Position numbers and translations under genes: made by a program
Source: Glaciecola sp048820975
Lineage (GTDB): Bacteria > Pseudomonadota > Gammaproteobacteria > Enterobacterales > Alteromonadaceae
Assembly (NCBI RefSeq): GCF_048820975.1
Contig: NZ_JBMEUF010000001.1
Span: 2,356,001-2,420,000, forward strand
Length of the DNA: 64,000 nucleotides
Reading direction: 5' to 3'
Shown: positions 53,302 to 63,621 of the stretch, piece after piece
Position numbering within the stretch: the first letter of the stretch is position 1
Layout of the letters: each line of letters begins with the position of its first letter
The notes under the pieces: model-generated
Told to the model about the DNA's origin: nothing
Databases searched by the model: none
What the model saw: the letters and a program-made list of their open reading frames with translations, nothing else

Positions 53302-55559
53302 GTAAATATTTTGATTTAGACCGCCGAGGATTTTTAAAATCAAGCGCAGCCGCTGGTGCGCTTGTGCTAGGCACTTGCTTTGTTGGAGCAGCTCCGCGTG
53401 CAATGGCGGGCGTGCTAGCAAAACCTTCGCAAGCAGCTAAACAAGCCAATTTATTTGTTGCACTGCGCCCTGACGGCATAGTTGAAATTACCTGTCATCG
53501 TTCTGAAATGGGCCAGCAAATTAGAACTGCTATAGCCCAAATTGTGGCTGATGAAATGGAAGCTGCCTGGGACAAAGTAGTGGTGATTCAGGGTAAGGGT
53601 GATTTAAAATACGGTGATCAAAACACCGATGGTTCTAGAAGTATTCGCTATAATATGCAGCGTTTGCGTGAAATGGGCGCTAGTGTTCGCTACCTTATGC
53701 AACAAGCTGCCGCCGCGCGCTGGAACGTACCTATAGACCAATGCACCGCGCAGCAACATGCCGTAAGCCACAGTTCAGGCAAAACTCTGCAATATGCTGA
53801 ATTAGTTAACGATGCACTTAGCATTACTCCACCTGGCAACGAAAGCCTTACCCTGAAAAAACGCAGTGAATGGCGCTATATAAATACCGCCATGGAGCAC
53901 ATTGATTTAAAAGACATTGTTACCGGTAAAGCCACTTTCGCTGCCGATGTATTAGCACCTAAAGCGCTAATTGCCATGATAGTGCGCCCACCCGTGGTAG
54001 GCGGCAAAGTAAAAAGCTTTGACGCAAAAGCAGCCAAAGCCATTGAAGGTGTTGTTGATATTATTGAAATGCCTGCTGCGCAAGGTGCGCCATTGTTTCA
54101 ACCCAAAGGCGGCATTGCCATAGTGGCACAAAACACGTGGGCGGCCATAAAAGCTCGCCGTGTATTAACCGTTGAGTGGGACAACGGCAAGAATGGTGAT
54201 TACAACTCAAACACCTTCAAAGACGAATTACTTGCAACGGTTTCAAGCTCGCAAGCCTCGGTGCGTGAATTAGGCAACGCGTCAAGCGTATTAGCCAACG
54301 CTAAAGACGAAAACAAATTAGTGGCGCAATATTACGCGCCTCATTTAGCGCAGGCTCCTATGGAGCCACCTTGTGCAACCGCAATGTATTACAAAGACCG
54401 CGTAGACGTATGGGCCGCCACACAAAACCCGCAAGCCGATATGCAAACGGTGGGTACCATGGTAGGTATGCCTAAAGAACAAATTAATGTTCACGTTACT
54501 ATGCTAGGGGGCGGGTTCGGACGTAAATCTAAGCCCGATTTTTCGGCAGAAGCGGCTTATCTCTCAATGAAAACCGGCAAAGCTATTCGCGTACAATGGA
54601 CTCGCGAAGACGATATTCAGCATAGCTTTTATCATGCTGTATCCGCTCAACATATTGAGGCATCTCTTAATGAGAAAGGGGCGATAGAAGCCTATCTTCA
54701 CCGCACGGCATTCTCGCCAATAGCGTCTACCTTTCAAGAAAACGCTACAGTTGCAATGGGTTTTGAATTGCGCTTAGGTTTTACTGATAACCCCATTAAC
54801 ACCCCCAATATGAAGTTGGAAAATGGTGAAGCGCCGGCAAAAACGCGTATTGGTTGGATGCGTTCAGTATCCAATATTTTTCATGCGTTTTCTATTCAGT
54901 CATTTATTGCTGAAGCGGCCCACAAAGGGGGGCGTGACCAAAAAGACTACTTACTCGAAACCATTGGGCCCCCGCGTATTTTAGATGTTTCAGAACAAAA
55001 CGCTGATTACGACAACTACGGCGCTGATAAAGCAGAATACCCTCTAGATATAGGAAAGCTGCGCGCCGTAATTGAAAAGGTAGCTGACATGAGCAAATGG
55101 GGCCGAGAACTGCCTAAAGGCCGTGGTTTAGGCATTGCCGCCCACAGAAGCTTCTTAACCTATGTGGCTACAGTAGTTGAGGTAGAGGTGTCTGATAGCG
55201 GCGAATTAAAGATAATAAAATCATGGGTAAGTATTGATGCAGGCACGGTAGTTAATACCGACACCGTTATTAACCAAGTGCAAGGCGGCTCTATTTATGG
55301 GATCACCGCTGCTATTAGTGAAGGCATTACGTTTAAAGAAGGTAAAGCCGAGCAAAGTAACTTTCATAATTACAGAGTGCCTCGAATGAGTGACAGCCCA
55401 CTGGAAATAGACGTAGAAATTATTCCTAGTGACGCACCACCGGCTGGAGTAGGAGAACCTGCAACGCCTGTTTACGCGCCGGCTTTATGCAATGCAATTT
55501 TTGCAGCTTGCGGAAAACGTATTAGGCACTTGCCAATTGGGGATCAGTTAAAAGCCTAG
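53298..55559 (+). CDS. iorB: molybdopterin-binding subunit of a molybdenum hydroxylase (IorB-like)
   Basis: The 753-aa protein has a twin-arginine signal (DLDRRGFLKSSAAAGALVLG), so the enzyme is exported folded with its small subunit. Two halves of the Mo-binding domain are visible (TFAADVLAPKALIAMIVRPP; VTMLGGGFGRKSKPDFSAEA). The catalytic Glu is E720 in GVGEPATPVYAPALCNA. The family oxidises N-heterocycles or aldehydes; the substrate here is not readable. The start overlaps the iorA stop by 4 nt. A strong terminator follows. Confidence 0.92.
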   Translation: MSKYFDLDRRGFLKSSAAAGALVLGTCFVGAAPRAMAGVLAKPSQAAKQANLFVALRPDGIVEITCHRSEMGQQIRTAIAQIVADEMEAAWDKVVVIQGKGDLKYGDQNTDGSRSIRYNMQRLREMGASVRYLMQQAAAARWNVPIDQCTAQQHAVSHSSGKTLQYAELVNDALSITPPGNESLTLKKRSEWRYINTAMEHIDLKDIVTGKATFAADVLAPKALIAMIVRPPVVGGKVKSFDAKAAKAIEGVVDIIEMPAAQGAPLFQPKGGIAIVAQNTWAAIKARRVLTVEWDNGKNGDYNSNTFKDELLATVSSSQASVRELGNASSVLANAKDENKLVAQYYAPHLAQAPMEPPCATAMYYKDRVDVWAATQNPQADMQTVGTMVGMPKEQINVHVTMLGGGFGRKSKPDFSAEAAYLSMKTGKAIRVQWTREDDIQHSFYHAVSAQHIEASLNEKGAIEAYLHRTAFSPIASTFQENATVAMGFELRLGFTDNPINTPNMKLENGEAPAKTRIGWMRSVSNIFHAFSIQSFIAEAAHKGGRDQKDYLLETIGPPRILDVSEQNADYDNYGADKAEYPLDIGKLRAVIEKVADMSKWGRELPKGRGLGIAAHRSFLTYVATVVEVEVSDSGELKIIKSWVSIDAGTVVNTDTVINQVQGGSIYGITAAISEGITFKEGKAEQSNFHNYRVPRMSDSPLEIDVEIIPSDAPPAGVGEPATPVYAPALCNAIFAACGKRIRHLPIGDQLKA

Positions 55560-55596
55560 CTTTATAAGCTAAACTCTTATTACTTTAATACTGATT

Positions 55597-55635
55597 AAGG
55601 CGCGCATTCAATTTGCAAGAATGCGCGCCTTTTTT
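55597..55635 (+). terminator. rho-independent terminator after iorAB
   Basis: AAGGCGCGCATTC pairs perfectly with GAATGCGCGCCTT around a 9-nt loop and is followed by a T-run. The remaining 260 bp up to the next gene hold a partial inverted repeat (55790-55813, arms GTTGT...ACAAC) and a motif shared with the next TonB receptor promoter. Confidence 0.9.
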
Positions 55636-55821
55636 GTTGTTCAGCTAATTGAATACCCCCTTTCGCACATGAAACTAAAAACGCAGTTACCCACCACACC
55701 TAAGGCTTGCTTAGAAGAGCCGCAAGCGAGAAACAATAAACGCTAGCCCTTTACTTCAAAATACTTTACAAGCATGGCTAAAATTAATTGTTGTAATACA
55801 TTGATGTAACAACAAAAAAAC

Positions 55822-55834
55822 TGCTATGGTATAA
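55822..55834 (+). promoter_or_regulatory. 13-nt shared upstream motif, copy 1
   Basis: TGCTATGGTATAA lies 67 bp upstream of the DUF885-like gene and recurs identically at 57640-57652 upstream of the TonB receptor. It may be an extended -10 promoter or a regulator site that couples the two genes. Confidence 0.4.
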
Positions 55835-55900
55835 AAAAAGAACACCCTCCAAACAGCTCTAGCTACATTGAGCTACCCAACTACTCTTAAGGAAAACACA

Positions 55901-57559
55901 GTGAAAAAAACATGTGTATTGATTATGTTGTTGTTTGTATCTTGCAGTGCCCTAGCGAAAGATAGCTTTGAGCAACTAGAAAATTTGTTTGAAAAGTGGC
56001 GAGCATTTGAGTTAGCCCCGCTTTATAAAAACGCACCCGATTACCGTAAAACTACATTTGAAGCCCGCCACGCCCAGTGGGCGCAATTTAAACAGCAGCT
56101 TCTTAGTTTAGATTATTCACAATGGACGCTTCCCCAGCAAATAGATTGGTTTGTAATGCTAGCGGAACTGAACGGCTATGAATTTATTGAACAAGTATTA
56201 AAACCATGGGGGCGTGACCCAGCCTTTTATAAACAGGTATGGACCTACAAGAGCGATGTGCCAGCACATGAAGGCCCAACACCACACTACGTAACCGAAT
56301 TATGGACGTACAGCTTTCCTCTTAGCGCAAGTGAGCAAGAGCGCTTAATAAGCGATTTATCGCGCATAGCACCTTTACAAGCGCAAGCAAAAGGTAACTT
56401 AACAGGCAATGCCAGAGAGCTTTGGGTAGCCGGAATACGCGATATAGTTGAGCAATATGACGTACTAAAAAGTATTAGTGCTGACATTAAAGCAAGTAAC
56501 AATAAACAACTAATTGAGGTGCATGAACAAGCCATGACATCAAGTTTTGAATTTGCCGCATGGTTGCACGAACAAAGCCCCAAAAAAACCGCGCCATCTG
56601 GCTTAGGAAAGGCTAATTACCAGTGGTATCAACAACACGTTCACTTAGTGCCAATGTCATGGAAAGATGAAGTTCGCCTACTTGAAAGAGAACTTGACCG
56701 AGCTTGGTACTCACTTAAGCTTGAAGAGCAAAGAAACCAAGATTTGCCACAACTTGTTGCGGTTAAAAACCAAGAAGAATACGAAGCGCTAGCCGAGCGT
56801 TCTGCTGATTATTTTCTTAAATTTTTAGATGAAAAAAATATAGTCACCGTTGCTGATTATTTTAAACCCGCTTTGTACGAACGTTTAGGGAAATTTATAC
56901 CCGTAGAAACCCGCAATTTTTTCTACATAGGCACACATTTTGACCCAACTCCCCTTTATTCTCACTTTTATCATTGGTTTGAACTTGCCATTATGGAGAA
57001 CGATCCTAACCCGCGTACTTTGCGCAAAGGCAGCCTGCTATACAATATTTTTGATAGCAAAAATGAAGGTACGGCTACCGCAGTTGAAGAGGTATTTATG
57101 CAAGCGGGTTTGTATGATGAAAACCCACGCGCTCGCGAAATTGTATGGATAATGTTGGCGCAAAGAGCGGCCAGAGGACTAGGCTCTTTATATGCTCATG
57201 CCAATGAAATGACCATGGAAGAGGCTGGCCAAATACACATGGATTATACCCCCCGCGGCTGGATGAAAACCGAGCCTGATTTATTGATATTTGAACAACA
57301 CCTTTATTTACGCCAACCCGGATATGGCACCAGTTATGTGACGGGTAAAGCTTTGCTGGAAAAAAGCATTGCAAAGAAAGCCAAGCTTGATGAAGAAAAT
57401 GGACAAAAATTTTCATTGAAAACATTTTTTGATGAGTTAAATGCAGTAGGTGGAATTCCTATGGCATTAGCCACTTGGGAAATGACCGGCGAAAAGCCCG
57501 CTTTTTTGCAAGAGGTTGAGCAGGCCGCGCGCTCAAATGAGCCCAAATTTACAAAATAA
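55901..57559 (+). CDS. exported DUF885-like protein of unknown function
   Basis: GTG 55901 (AAGGA at 55887-55891) gives 552 aa with a signal peptide (TCVLIMLLFVSCSALA). The largely helical protein recalls DUF885 peptidase-like proteins in KNEGTATAVEEVF and NFFYIGTHFDPTPLYSHFY, but I see no H-E-x2-H zinc motif. It is probably periplasmic. It precedes a TonB receptor gene on the same strand with a shared promoter motif, so it may process the ligand taken up by that receptor. Function is not established. Confidence 0.6.
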   Translation: MKKTCVLIMLLFVSCSALAKDSFEQLENLFEKWRAFELAPLYKNAPDYRKTTFEARHAQWAQFKQQLLSLDYSQWTLPQQIDWFVMLAELNGYEFIEQVLKPWGRDPAFYKQVWTYKSDVPAHEGPTPHYVTELWTYSFPLSASEQERLISDLSRIAPLQAQAKGNLTGNARELWVAGIRDIVEQYDVLKSISADIKASNNKQLIEVHEQAMTSSFEFAAWLHEQSPKKTAPSGLGKANYQWYQQHVHLVPMSWKDEVRLLERELDRAWYSLKLEEQRNQDLPQLVAVKNQEEYEALAERSADYFLKFLDEKNIVTVADYFKPALYERLGKFIPVETRNFFYIGTHFDPTPLYSHFYHWFELAIMENDPNPRTLRKGSLLYNIFDSKNEGTATAVEEVFMQAGLYDENPRAREIVWIMLAQRAARGLGSLYAHANEMTMEEAGQIHMDYTPRGWMKTEPDLLIFEQHLYLRQPGYGTSYVTGKALLEKSIAKKAKLDEENGQKFSLKTFFDELNAVGGIPMALATWEMTGEKPAFLQEVEQAARSNEPKFTK

Positions 57560-57639
57560 TTACCTGTATTTAATAGCTTTACATAACTGTTTACACTTCA
57601 TTTTACACTGTGCAAAAATTAAACGAGCGTTTATTTTTT

Positions 57640-57652
57640 TGCTATGGTATAA
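57640..57652 (+). promoter_or_regulatory. 13-nt shared upstream motif, copy 2
   Basis: TGCTATGGTATAA lies 86 bp upstream of the TonB receptor start and matches 55822-55834. Runs of T or A flank both copies. Confidence 0.4.
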
Positions 57653-57737
57653 GATATATACTGTTATAAAACAGTAGCTTGCTAAAAATAAAGTTCACAG
57701 AGTATCGTGAATACACATAATAAAAAGGGAAATTACA

Positions 57738-60347
57738 ATGAAACACACCATGTTGAAAATAGCAGTCACCGCAGCAGCGGTATCTGCTGCGTTAAGCTGT
57801 AATAATGTATTTGCACAAACAGAAGAAGAAACCGTTGAGCGAATTAGCGTTACCGGCTCATTAATTAAGCGAACCGATATGGCGGGTCCATCGCCTCTTA
57901 CGTCAATTGACGCAGAGCAAATAGCCAATACCGGTGTTACCGATTTAATCAGCTTATTCACTAAATTGCCTATTTCAGGCCAAGGTACCTTTTCTACACA
58001 AGGTAACAGTTCAGATGACACCGCAAATGGTGGCTCTAGTGTTTCCTTAAGAGGCTTAGGGGCTGATTCAACCTTAATATTAATTAACGGACGCCGTGTA
58101 TCGGTTTCACCTTTTGCAAAAGGGATAGATACTGCTTTTGTTGATATTAACAATATTCCGCTTTCAGCCATTGCCCGTGTTGATATATTAAAAGACGGCG
58201 CATCAGCTACCTATGGTTCAGACGCAATAGCCGGGGTTATTAACGTTGTATTAAAAGATGACTTTGAAGGCGCTGAAATATCAGCTAAATATGGCTCTAC
58301 TGCTGATGGTGGCGGTACAGAGCAAAACGTAAGTATTATTTGGGGCGCCGGAACCGACGACTTCAAGCACACATTTATACTCGATTACTTTGATCGTGAA
58401 GAAGTACTGTATGCAGATAGATCATACTCACGTTCAGCCAACCAAGCGGCCCTGCGCCCTAACGATCCAGATGCGGTAGATTTTAGAAGTTCAGCGGGTA
58501 TCCCAGGTACAATTGCGCTTCGCTCTGATCCAACGGCACGTATTGTTGACGAGTTTGGCAATGACACCTGCGCACCAGAAGACATAGACCGCGCAGCAAA
58601 TATATGCCGCTATGATTATGCGCCAGTAATGACCATGGTACCTGATGCAGAACGCTTTAGTTTTAACTATTTAGGGCGCTACGAAATTAATGACTCGCTA
58701 CGCGCATTTATTGATTTTAACGGACAAAACGCAAAATCTACTGTGCGCGGTGCAGGTAGCCCAAGTTTTGACGAGCTATTTATGGATGGTGACAACGCCA
58801 ATCATCCTTTCGCAGATGACCCAAGCAGTATTTATTACCAGCAAGACTTAACTATGCGACGCCGTACGGTGGATATTGGTAATCGTGAAAAACGTGTTGA
58901 TACTGATTACTACCGCACTATTTTAGGTTTAAGTGGCGAATTTGATACTTGGAACTGGGAAGCAGCATACAGCTATATTAAAAGTGAATCAGTAGAGCGT
59001 GGTGTAGACGGTTTTCCTAACTCTCGCCGTGTTCAAGAAGCCATTGATAGCGAGTTATGGAACCCGTTTGAACCCTCATCAAATTCACAAGAGTCTTTAG
59101 ACTTTATTGAAACCACCACTACCCGTATAGGTAAATCAACGAATCGTACTGTAGATGCAACGATTTCTGGCCCTATTATGGAAATAGCGGGTGGCGATAT
59201 TATGCTTGCTCTAAAAGCGGAGTATCGTGAGGAATCAATTAGTGATAATCCTGATGATCAGTTTTTACGCGGCGAAGTATTTGGTACAGAAGCCACGCAA
59301 GCAAATGGACAGCGTGATAGTACCGCAATTGCGGCAGAATTTGCGATTCCAGTGCTAGACGAACTTGAAGTACAGTTTGCGGTTCGCCACGAAGATTACA
59401 GTGATTTTGGTACTACTACCGATCCAAAAGTATCTTTCTTATGGGCACCTTTAGAAAATGTATCATTCCGTGGTTCATACGGTACCGCATTTAGAGCGCC
59501 TTCATTGCATCAATTAGGTTTAGGCAGAACTGACGAATCACCTAACCTCGTCGACACAATACGTTGTAATGCCGTTGATATTGCTTGCCAACCTCAAGAA
59601 TATACGGCGGTGTTTGCAGGTAACCCTGACTTAGGTCCAGAAGAGTCTAGCAGTTATAACTTAGGTGTGATTTATGAAGTAACTGAAGATTTAGATTTCT
59701 CACTTGATTACTATAGCTATGATATTGAAAACATTATTGATTCAGATACGCAGTTTGTACTCACTAACTTTGGTAATGACTCAAGCATAGTAGAGCGTAT
59801 CCCAACATCTAACCCATCTGATCCAGGCGAAGTTGTTCAAATTTTTGATTCATTCCAAAACATTGGCGACTTAGAAACCACTGGACTTGATTTAGACTTA
59901 GGTTACCGCTTAAGTAATGACATGGGTGACTTCAAGTTTGGTTTTGTGATGAACTACGTTCTTAAGTTTGAAGAATATCGCCCTGACGCAAGTGGCGGAA
60001 AACGTTTGAACTTACAAGAAGGTGAGTTTGAGCAGCCAGAAGTTCGTCATACCACCTCACTTGACTGGATGAAAGATGATATAAGCGCTACGCTTGCTAT
60101 TAACTATATAGGTGAGTTTGATGGCGATGCTGATTCAGGCTTTGGTGACAAAACCATTGATGCGATGACTACCGTTGATGTGGTGGTGAACTACCGTGGT
60201 ATTGAAAATACGACCTTAACTGTAGGTGCAACAAACTTGTTCAACGAAGAACCACCGTTTAGCCATCATGAATTTGTTGGCTTTGTTCAGTCGGTTCATA
60301 GTGGTCAAGGGCGCTTCTTATATGCGCAAGCTACCTATAAGTTTTAA
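57738..60347 (+). CDS. TonB-dependent receptor
   Basis: The 869-aa protein has a signal peptide (IAVTAAAVSAALSCNNVFAQ), a VERISVTGSLIKRTDM N-terminus, and a plug domain (SVSLRGLGADSTLILINGRRV; VDILKDGASATYGSDAIAGV). A large barrel ends with the outer-membrane signature ATYKF. Receptors of this type in Alteromonadales often import peptides, and an exported DUF885-like protein precedes it and an S9 peptidase follows, which supports peptide uptake (inferred). A strong terminator ends the gene. Confidence 0.92.
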   Translation: MKHTMLKIAVTAAAVSAALSCNNVFAQTEEETVERISVTGSLIKRTDMAGPSPLTSIDAEQIANTGVTDLISLFTKLPISGQGTFSTQGNSSDDTANGGSSVSLRGLGADSTLILINGRRVSVSPFAKGIDTAFVDINNIPLSAIARVDILKDGASATYGSDAIAGVINVVLKDDFEGAEISAKYGSTADGGGTEQNVSIIWGAGTDDFKHTFILDYFDREEVLYADRSYSRSANQAALRPNDPDAVDFRSSAGIPGTIALRSDPTARIVDEFGNDTCAPEDIDRAANICRYDYAPVMTMVPDAERFSFNYLGRYEINDSLRAFIDFNGQNAKSTVRGAGSPSFDELFMDGDNANHPFADDPSSIYYQQDLTMRRRTVDIGNREKRVDTDYYRTILGLSGEFDTWNWEAAYSYIKSESVERGVDGFPNSRRVQEAIDSELWNPFEPSSNSQESLDFIETTTTRIGKSTNRTVDATISGPIMEIAGGDIMLALKAEYREESISDNPDDQFLRGEVFGTEATQANGQRDSTAIAAEFAIPVLDELEVQFAVRHEDYSDFGTTTDPKVSFLWAPLENVSFRGSYGTAFRAPSLHQLGLGRTDESPNLVDTIRCNAVDIACQPQEYTAVFAGNPDLGPEESSSYNLGVIYEVTEDLDFSLDYYSYDIENIIDSDTQFVLTNFGNDSSIVERIPTSNPSDPGEVVQIFDSFQNIGDLETTGLDLDLGYRLSNDMGDFKFGFVMNYVLKFEEYRPDASGGKRLNLQEGEFEQPEVRHTTSLDWMKDDISATLAINYIGEFDGDADSGFGDKTIDAMTTVDVVVNYRGIENTTLTVGATNLFNEEPPFSHHEFVGFVQSVHSGQGRFLYAQATYKF

Positions 60348-60376
60348 TAACGTAAGTATGTAACTTAAACAATAAT

Positions 60377-60412
60377 AAAAAAGGAGATTTATACGTAAAT
60401 CTCCTTTTTTTT
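60377..60412. terminator. bidirectional rho-independent terminator
   Basis: AAAAAAGGAGATTT pairs perfectly with AAATCTCCTTTTTT around ATACGT. It lies between the convergent TonB receptor and S9 peptidase genes and can end both. Confidence 0.92.
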
Positions 60413-60454
60413 CGCTCAATTTATTCAGTAATGGTATTTAGCAATAGCCTTGTC

Positions 60455-62374
60455 TTACATATGTTTCTGCATAAATGTATCAATGGCTTGCATCGCTTTT
60501 AGTCGGGTTTCAGCGCTGCTCAAACTATGATCGCCTTTTTCTAATTTTACAAATGTGACATCTTTTTCAGCATCTTCTAGCTCATCAAACATATCATCTG
60601 ATTGTTGCCATGGCACTACTTTGTCGTAGCTTGAATGCACCAGCAAAACGGGGGCTTTTACTTTGCTTGCATGATTAATAGGTGATATCGCATTTAGATG
60701 GTCTTTATCAAACTTGCCACCGGCCATTACGTCATCCCAATATGCGATTACCCAATGATTTCTTCCGTACGATGCGCGTTCTGAACGTAGCATTTGTGGC
60801 AGGTCAAACACGCCATTAATAGCAATTACGCATTTATATAGGTCAGGGGTAAATACCGCACCAGCAAGCGCTGCATAGCCACCATAACTGGCACCAACAA
60901 TACATACCTTCGAGGGGTCTATAACACCCATACTCGCCAGATGTTCTACGCCGTCACTTAAATCGTCCTGCATTTTTCGGCCCCATTCACCACGTCCAAT
61001 AAGAGTATGACGCGCACCAAACCCTGTAGACCCTCTAAACTGGGGTTGAATAACCAAATACCCCCTATTAGCAAAGTATTGAGCCAAATAATCAAAATGC
61101 ATTTTGTCGTAAGATTCTGGCCCTCCATGCGGCATCATAATTGCGGGTAAGTTTTTAGCTTCTATATTTTTCGGGTAGGTCAATAGTGTAGGAATCAGCA
61201 CACCGTCTCTTGCTTTGTATTCGTGTATTTTTACGTTGGCAATGCCATCAACTGGGATATTGGGGCGAGTTTTAGCTAATATTGACAATGCGCCAGCCTT
61301 ATACATTAAGTAGCTTCCTGCATTGTTTTCACCATCAGCATAAAAAATTATATTTTCCCAGTCATCAGTGTAATCAACAATGCGCGAAGTAAATTCTGGC
61401 AGTGCTTTGGCAAGGCCGCGTAACCTAGCATTTAGTTTCGGTTCAAAAAATTCATACGTTGGCTTAAACCCAGCATATTGTGCGCCGTGCACCACCCGGT
61501 TTATGTCAGTGATTGGGCTTTCAACCGTCTTTTGTTCATTACTAAAAAGCGGTTCACTAATAGAGCCATCAATAAGTGAAAGCGAATAATAAGCACGTAA
61601 GCCATTTTCACCTGTTTTAGACATAACTAGGCTTTTTTGATCAGCCGCAATGCCTACAAACCCTGTAGTTATATAGTCAGTTGTTTGCTCAAACACATCT
61701 ACCCACTTGCCGCTTAAATACGATTGGATAGAGTGTTTATTGCTTTTATTGTTATAGCTTTCTCGAGCAATTAGTTCATCATTAGCCCCCACGAAAAAAT
61801 CAATAGTATCGCGGGTTCCTCGTTTATGAATTCTAGGGCTCGATCGTTTATCTAAACGAACCCGATACAAATTGTAGTCACCGTCTGTGTCATATGCCGG
61901 CATAAACGCATACTTTTTGTCGTGCGAAATACCCAAGACTGTACCTAATCGAGTTTGTCCAGGAGTGAGTTTTTCGCCCTTAGCAGCCATCATTTGAAAA
62001 AGTGATGACGTTGATACATTAAAGGCAAAGGCAAAACTTATTTCGTGGCGCCCATCGTACCCGCCAATCTTTTTGTTTTGTGTTACCACCATAATAAGTT
62101 TGTCTTCAGCAACAAAATAAAGCTCGTTTGGGTTGACCTCTGCTACATCTACTCCATTTATTAATTCGCCCGTTAATGCGTCAACTACCAATACTAGGTC
62201 GCGTTTACTCTTTGCGTCGGTTTGGCGAAAGGCTACATACTTGCCTGATGGAGAAACGGCATACATACTTTTGCTTTCTAAATTGCCGTAAGTACTGAAG
62301 GGGAGTTGCTGAGCTTGTGAATACAAAAAAGGTGAAACGCAAACCAAAAGAATAGTTAACAGGAGCGCACGCAT
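60455..62374 (-). CDS. exported S9 family peptidase (prolyl oligopeptidase type)
   Basis: The 639-aa protein has a short signal peptide (LLLTILLVCVSPFLYSQAQ), a beta-propeller region (about 30-380) and a C-terminal alpha/beta-hydrolase domain. The catalytic triad is S496 (GASYGGYAAL), D584 (SSYDKVVPW) and H616 (EKGDHSLS). Similar secreted acylaminoacyl or dipeptidyl peptidases trim oligopeptides in the periplasm. It is convergent with the TonB receptor gene, which may import its substrates. Confidence 0.92.
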   Translation of the reverse strand: MRALLLTILLVCVSPFLYSQAQQLPFSTYGNLESKSMYAVSPSGKYVAFRQTDAKSKRDLVLVVDALTGELINGVDVAEVNPNELYFVAEDKLIMVVTQNKKIGGYDGRHEISFAFAFNVSTSSLFQMMAAKGEKLTPGQTRLGTVLGISHDKKYAFMPAYDTDGDYNLYRVRLDKRSSPRIHKRGTRDTIDFFVGANDELIARESYNNKSNKHSIQSYLSGKWVDVFEQTTDYITTGFVGIAADQKSLVMSKTGENGLRAYYSLSLIDGSISEPLFSNEQKTVESPITDINRVVHGAQYAGFKPTYEFFEPKLNARLRGLAKALPEFTSRIVDYTDDWENIIFYADGENNAGSYLMYKAGALSILAKTRPNIPVDGIANVKIHEYKARDGVLIPTLLTYPKNIEAKNLPAIMMPHGGPESYDKMHFDYLAQYFANRGYLVIQPQFRGSTGFGARHTLIGRGEWGRKMQDDLSDGVEHLASMGVIDPSKVCIVGASYGGYAALAGAVFTPDLYKCVIAINGVFDLPQMLRSERASYGRNHWVIAYWDDVMAGGKFDKDHLNAISPINHASKVKAPVLLVHSSYDKVVPWQQSDDMFDELEDAEKDVTFVKLEKGDHSLSSAETRLKAMQAIDTFMQKHM

Positions 62375-62422
62375 ATATAAATTCCATTTTATTTTTTCTA
62401 CTACAGCGCTAAATCATATAAC

Positions 62423-62449
62423 AAAAAACCCCTTTGCGGGGCTTTTTTG
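62423..62449 (-). terminator. rho-independent terminator downstream of nagA
   Basis: AAAAAACCCC pairs with GGGGCTTTTTT around TTTGC, and on the minus strand a T-run follows. It separates nagA from the S9 peptidase gene. Confidence 0.75.
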
Positions 62450-62481
62450 TTTTTGCGAATTTATACATGCTGATTTTATTT

Positions 62482-63621
62482 CTATGTAAATTTTCCGTTT
62501 ACGATTGTACCCGCTACATTCAAATGCTGATCAAGTAAAACCGCATTTGCTTTGTAGCCAGCCTTCAAATATCCCATTTCATTGTCAATACCCATGGCTA
62601 TAGCTGGATAAACAGAAGCCATACGAACCGCTTCGGTCCAGTCTAAGTGCGCAAACTTTATTGCGTTCTTCACCGCTGCATTCATATTAAGGTCAGAACC
62701 AGCCAACGAACCTTCGCTATTTGTACAGCGTCCATTTATAGCGTGTATGGTTTGCCCATCAAGCACAAAAGATTTGCTTTTAGAGCCAACTGTTGACATA
62801 GCGTCAGTCACTAAAATTGCACCGCCCTTCTGCTTAGCCGACACCGCAACTTTAAATGCAGCAGGGTGCATGTGGAAACCATCAGCAATAATACCAAACC
62901 ATGAGTTCTCATTTGCCAATGCGGCCCCAACCATGCCGGGTGCTCTGCTTTGTAAAGGCGTCATTGCGTTATACAGATGAGTGAAACCACTTAAACCGGC
63001 ATTAAGCGCAAGCTCGCATTCATCAAAGTTAGCGCTGCTATGCCCGGCACTAACCACTACACCTGCTTCAACAATTTTACTTATCATGCTGGGAGAAGTG
63101 AGTTCAGGCGCAATAGTAATCAGCGTTTTGCCCTTGCTCAACGACGTCACAATATCAAAACCTTCGTCATCTATGATGCAGAATTTTTCTTGCGCATGCG
63201 CGCCTTTGCGTTCTGGATTAAGAAATGGCCCCTCAAGATGAATCCCTAATATGCCATCAACGCCTTCATCTATTGCTTGAGTTACCGCAGCAATAGCTTT
63301 TCGCATTGCGTCAAAGCTATCAGTAATTAAAGTAGGGTAAATACCCGTGCTGCCATACTGGCGGTGAGCATCAGCGATTATTTTTAAGCTTTCAACACTA
63401 GGGGCTGAATTAAACATAACACCGCCTCCACCATTCACTTGTAAATCAATAAACCCGGGCGCTAAGGTTTGCCCTTTTAGGTCTAAACCAATGGGTAAAT
63501 CTTTAGGCAACGAAGCTTGGGGAATAAGATCTGTAATGGTGTCATCATCAATAATAAGAGCATAGCCATCAAGTAGCGCTTCGCCATCGAATATATTGCC
63601 ATTTATCACTGTTTTGATCAT
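62482..63621 (-). CDS. nagA: N-acetylglucosamine-6-phosphate deacetylase
   Basis: The 379-aa protein matches E. coli NagA in length. GFIDLQVNGGGGVMFN starts the barrel. The metal and active-site residues are E130 (GIHLEGPFLNPE), H194 (SAGHSSANF), H215 (FTHLYNAM) and D273 (ILVTDAMSTVG). It converts GlcNAc-6-phosphate to glucosamine-6-phosphate and acetate in the cytoplasm. It is divergent from the partial gene at the right edge, which may be a linked transporter. Confidence 0.95.
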   Translation of the reverse strand: MIKTVINGNIFDGEALLDGYALIIDDDTITDLIPQASLPKDLPIGLDLKGQTLAPGFIDLQVNGGGGVMFNSAPSVESLKIIADAHRQYGSTGIYPTLITDSFDAMRKAIAAVTQAIDEGVDGILGIHLEGPFLNPERKGAHAQEKFCIIDDEGFDIVTSLSKGKTLITIAPELTSPSMISKIVEAGVVVSAGHSSANFDECELALNAGLSGFTHLYNAMTPLQSRAPGMVGAALANENSWFGIIADGFHMHPAAFKVAVSAKQKGGAILVTDAMSTVGSKSKSFVLDGQTIHAINGRCTNSEGSLAGSDLNMNAAVKNAIKFAHLDWTEAVRMASVYPAIAMGIDNEMGYLKAGYKANAVLLDQHLNVAGTIVNGKFT

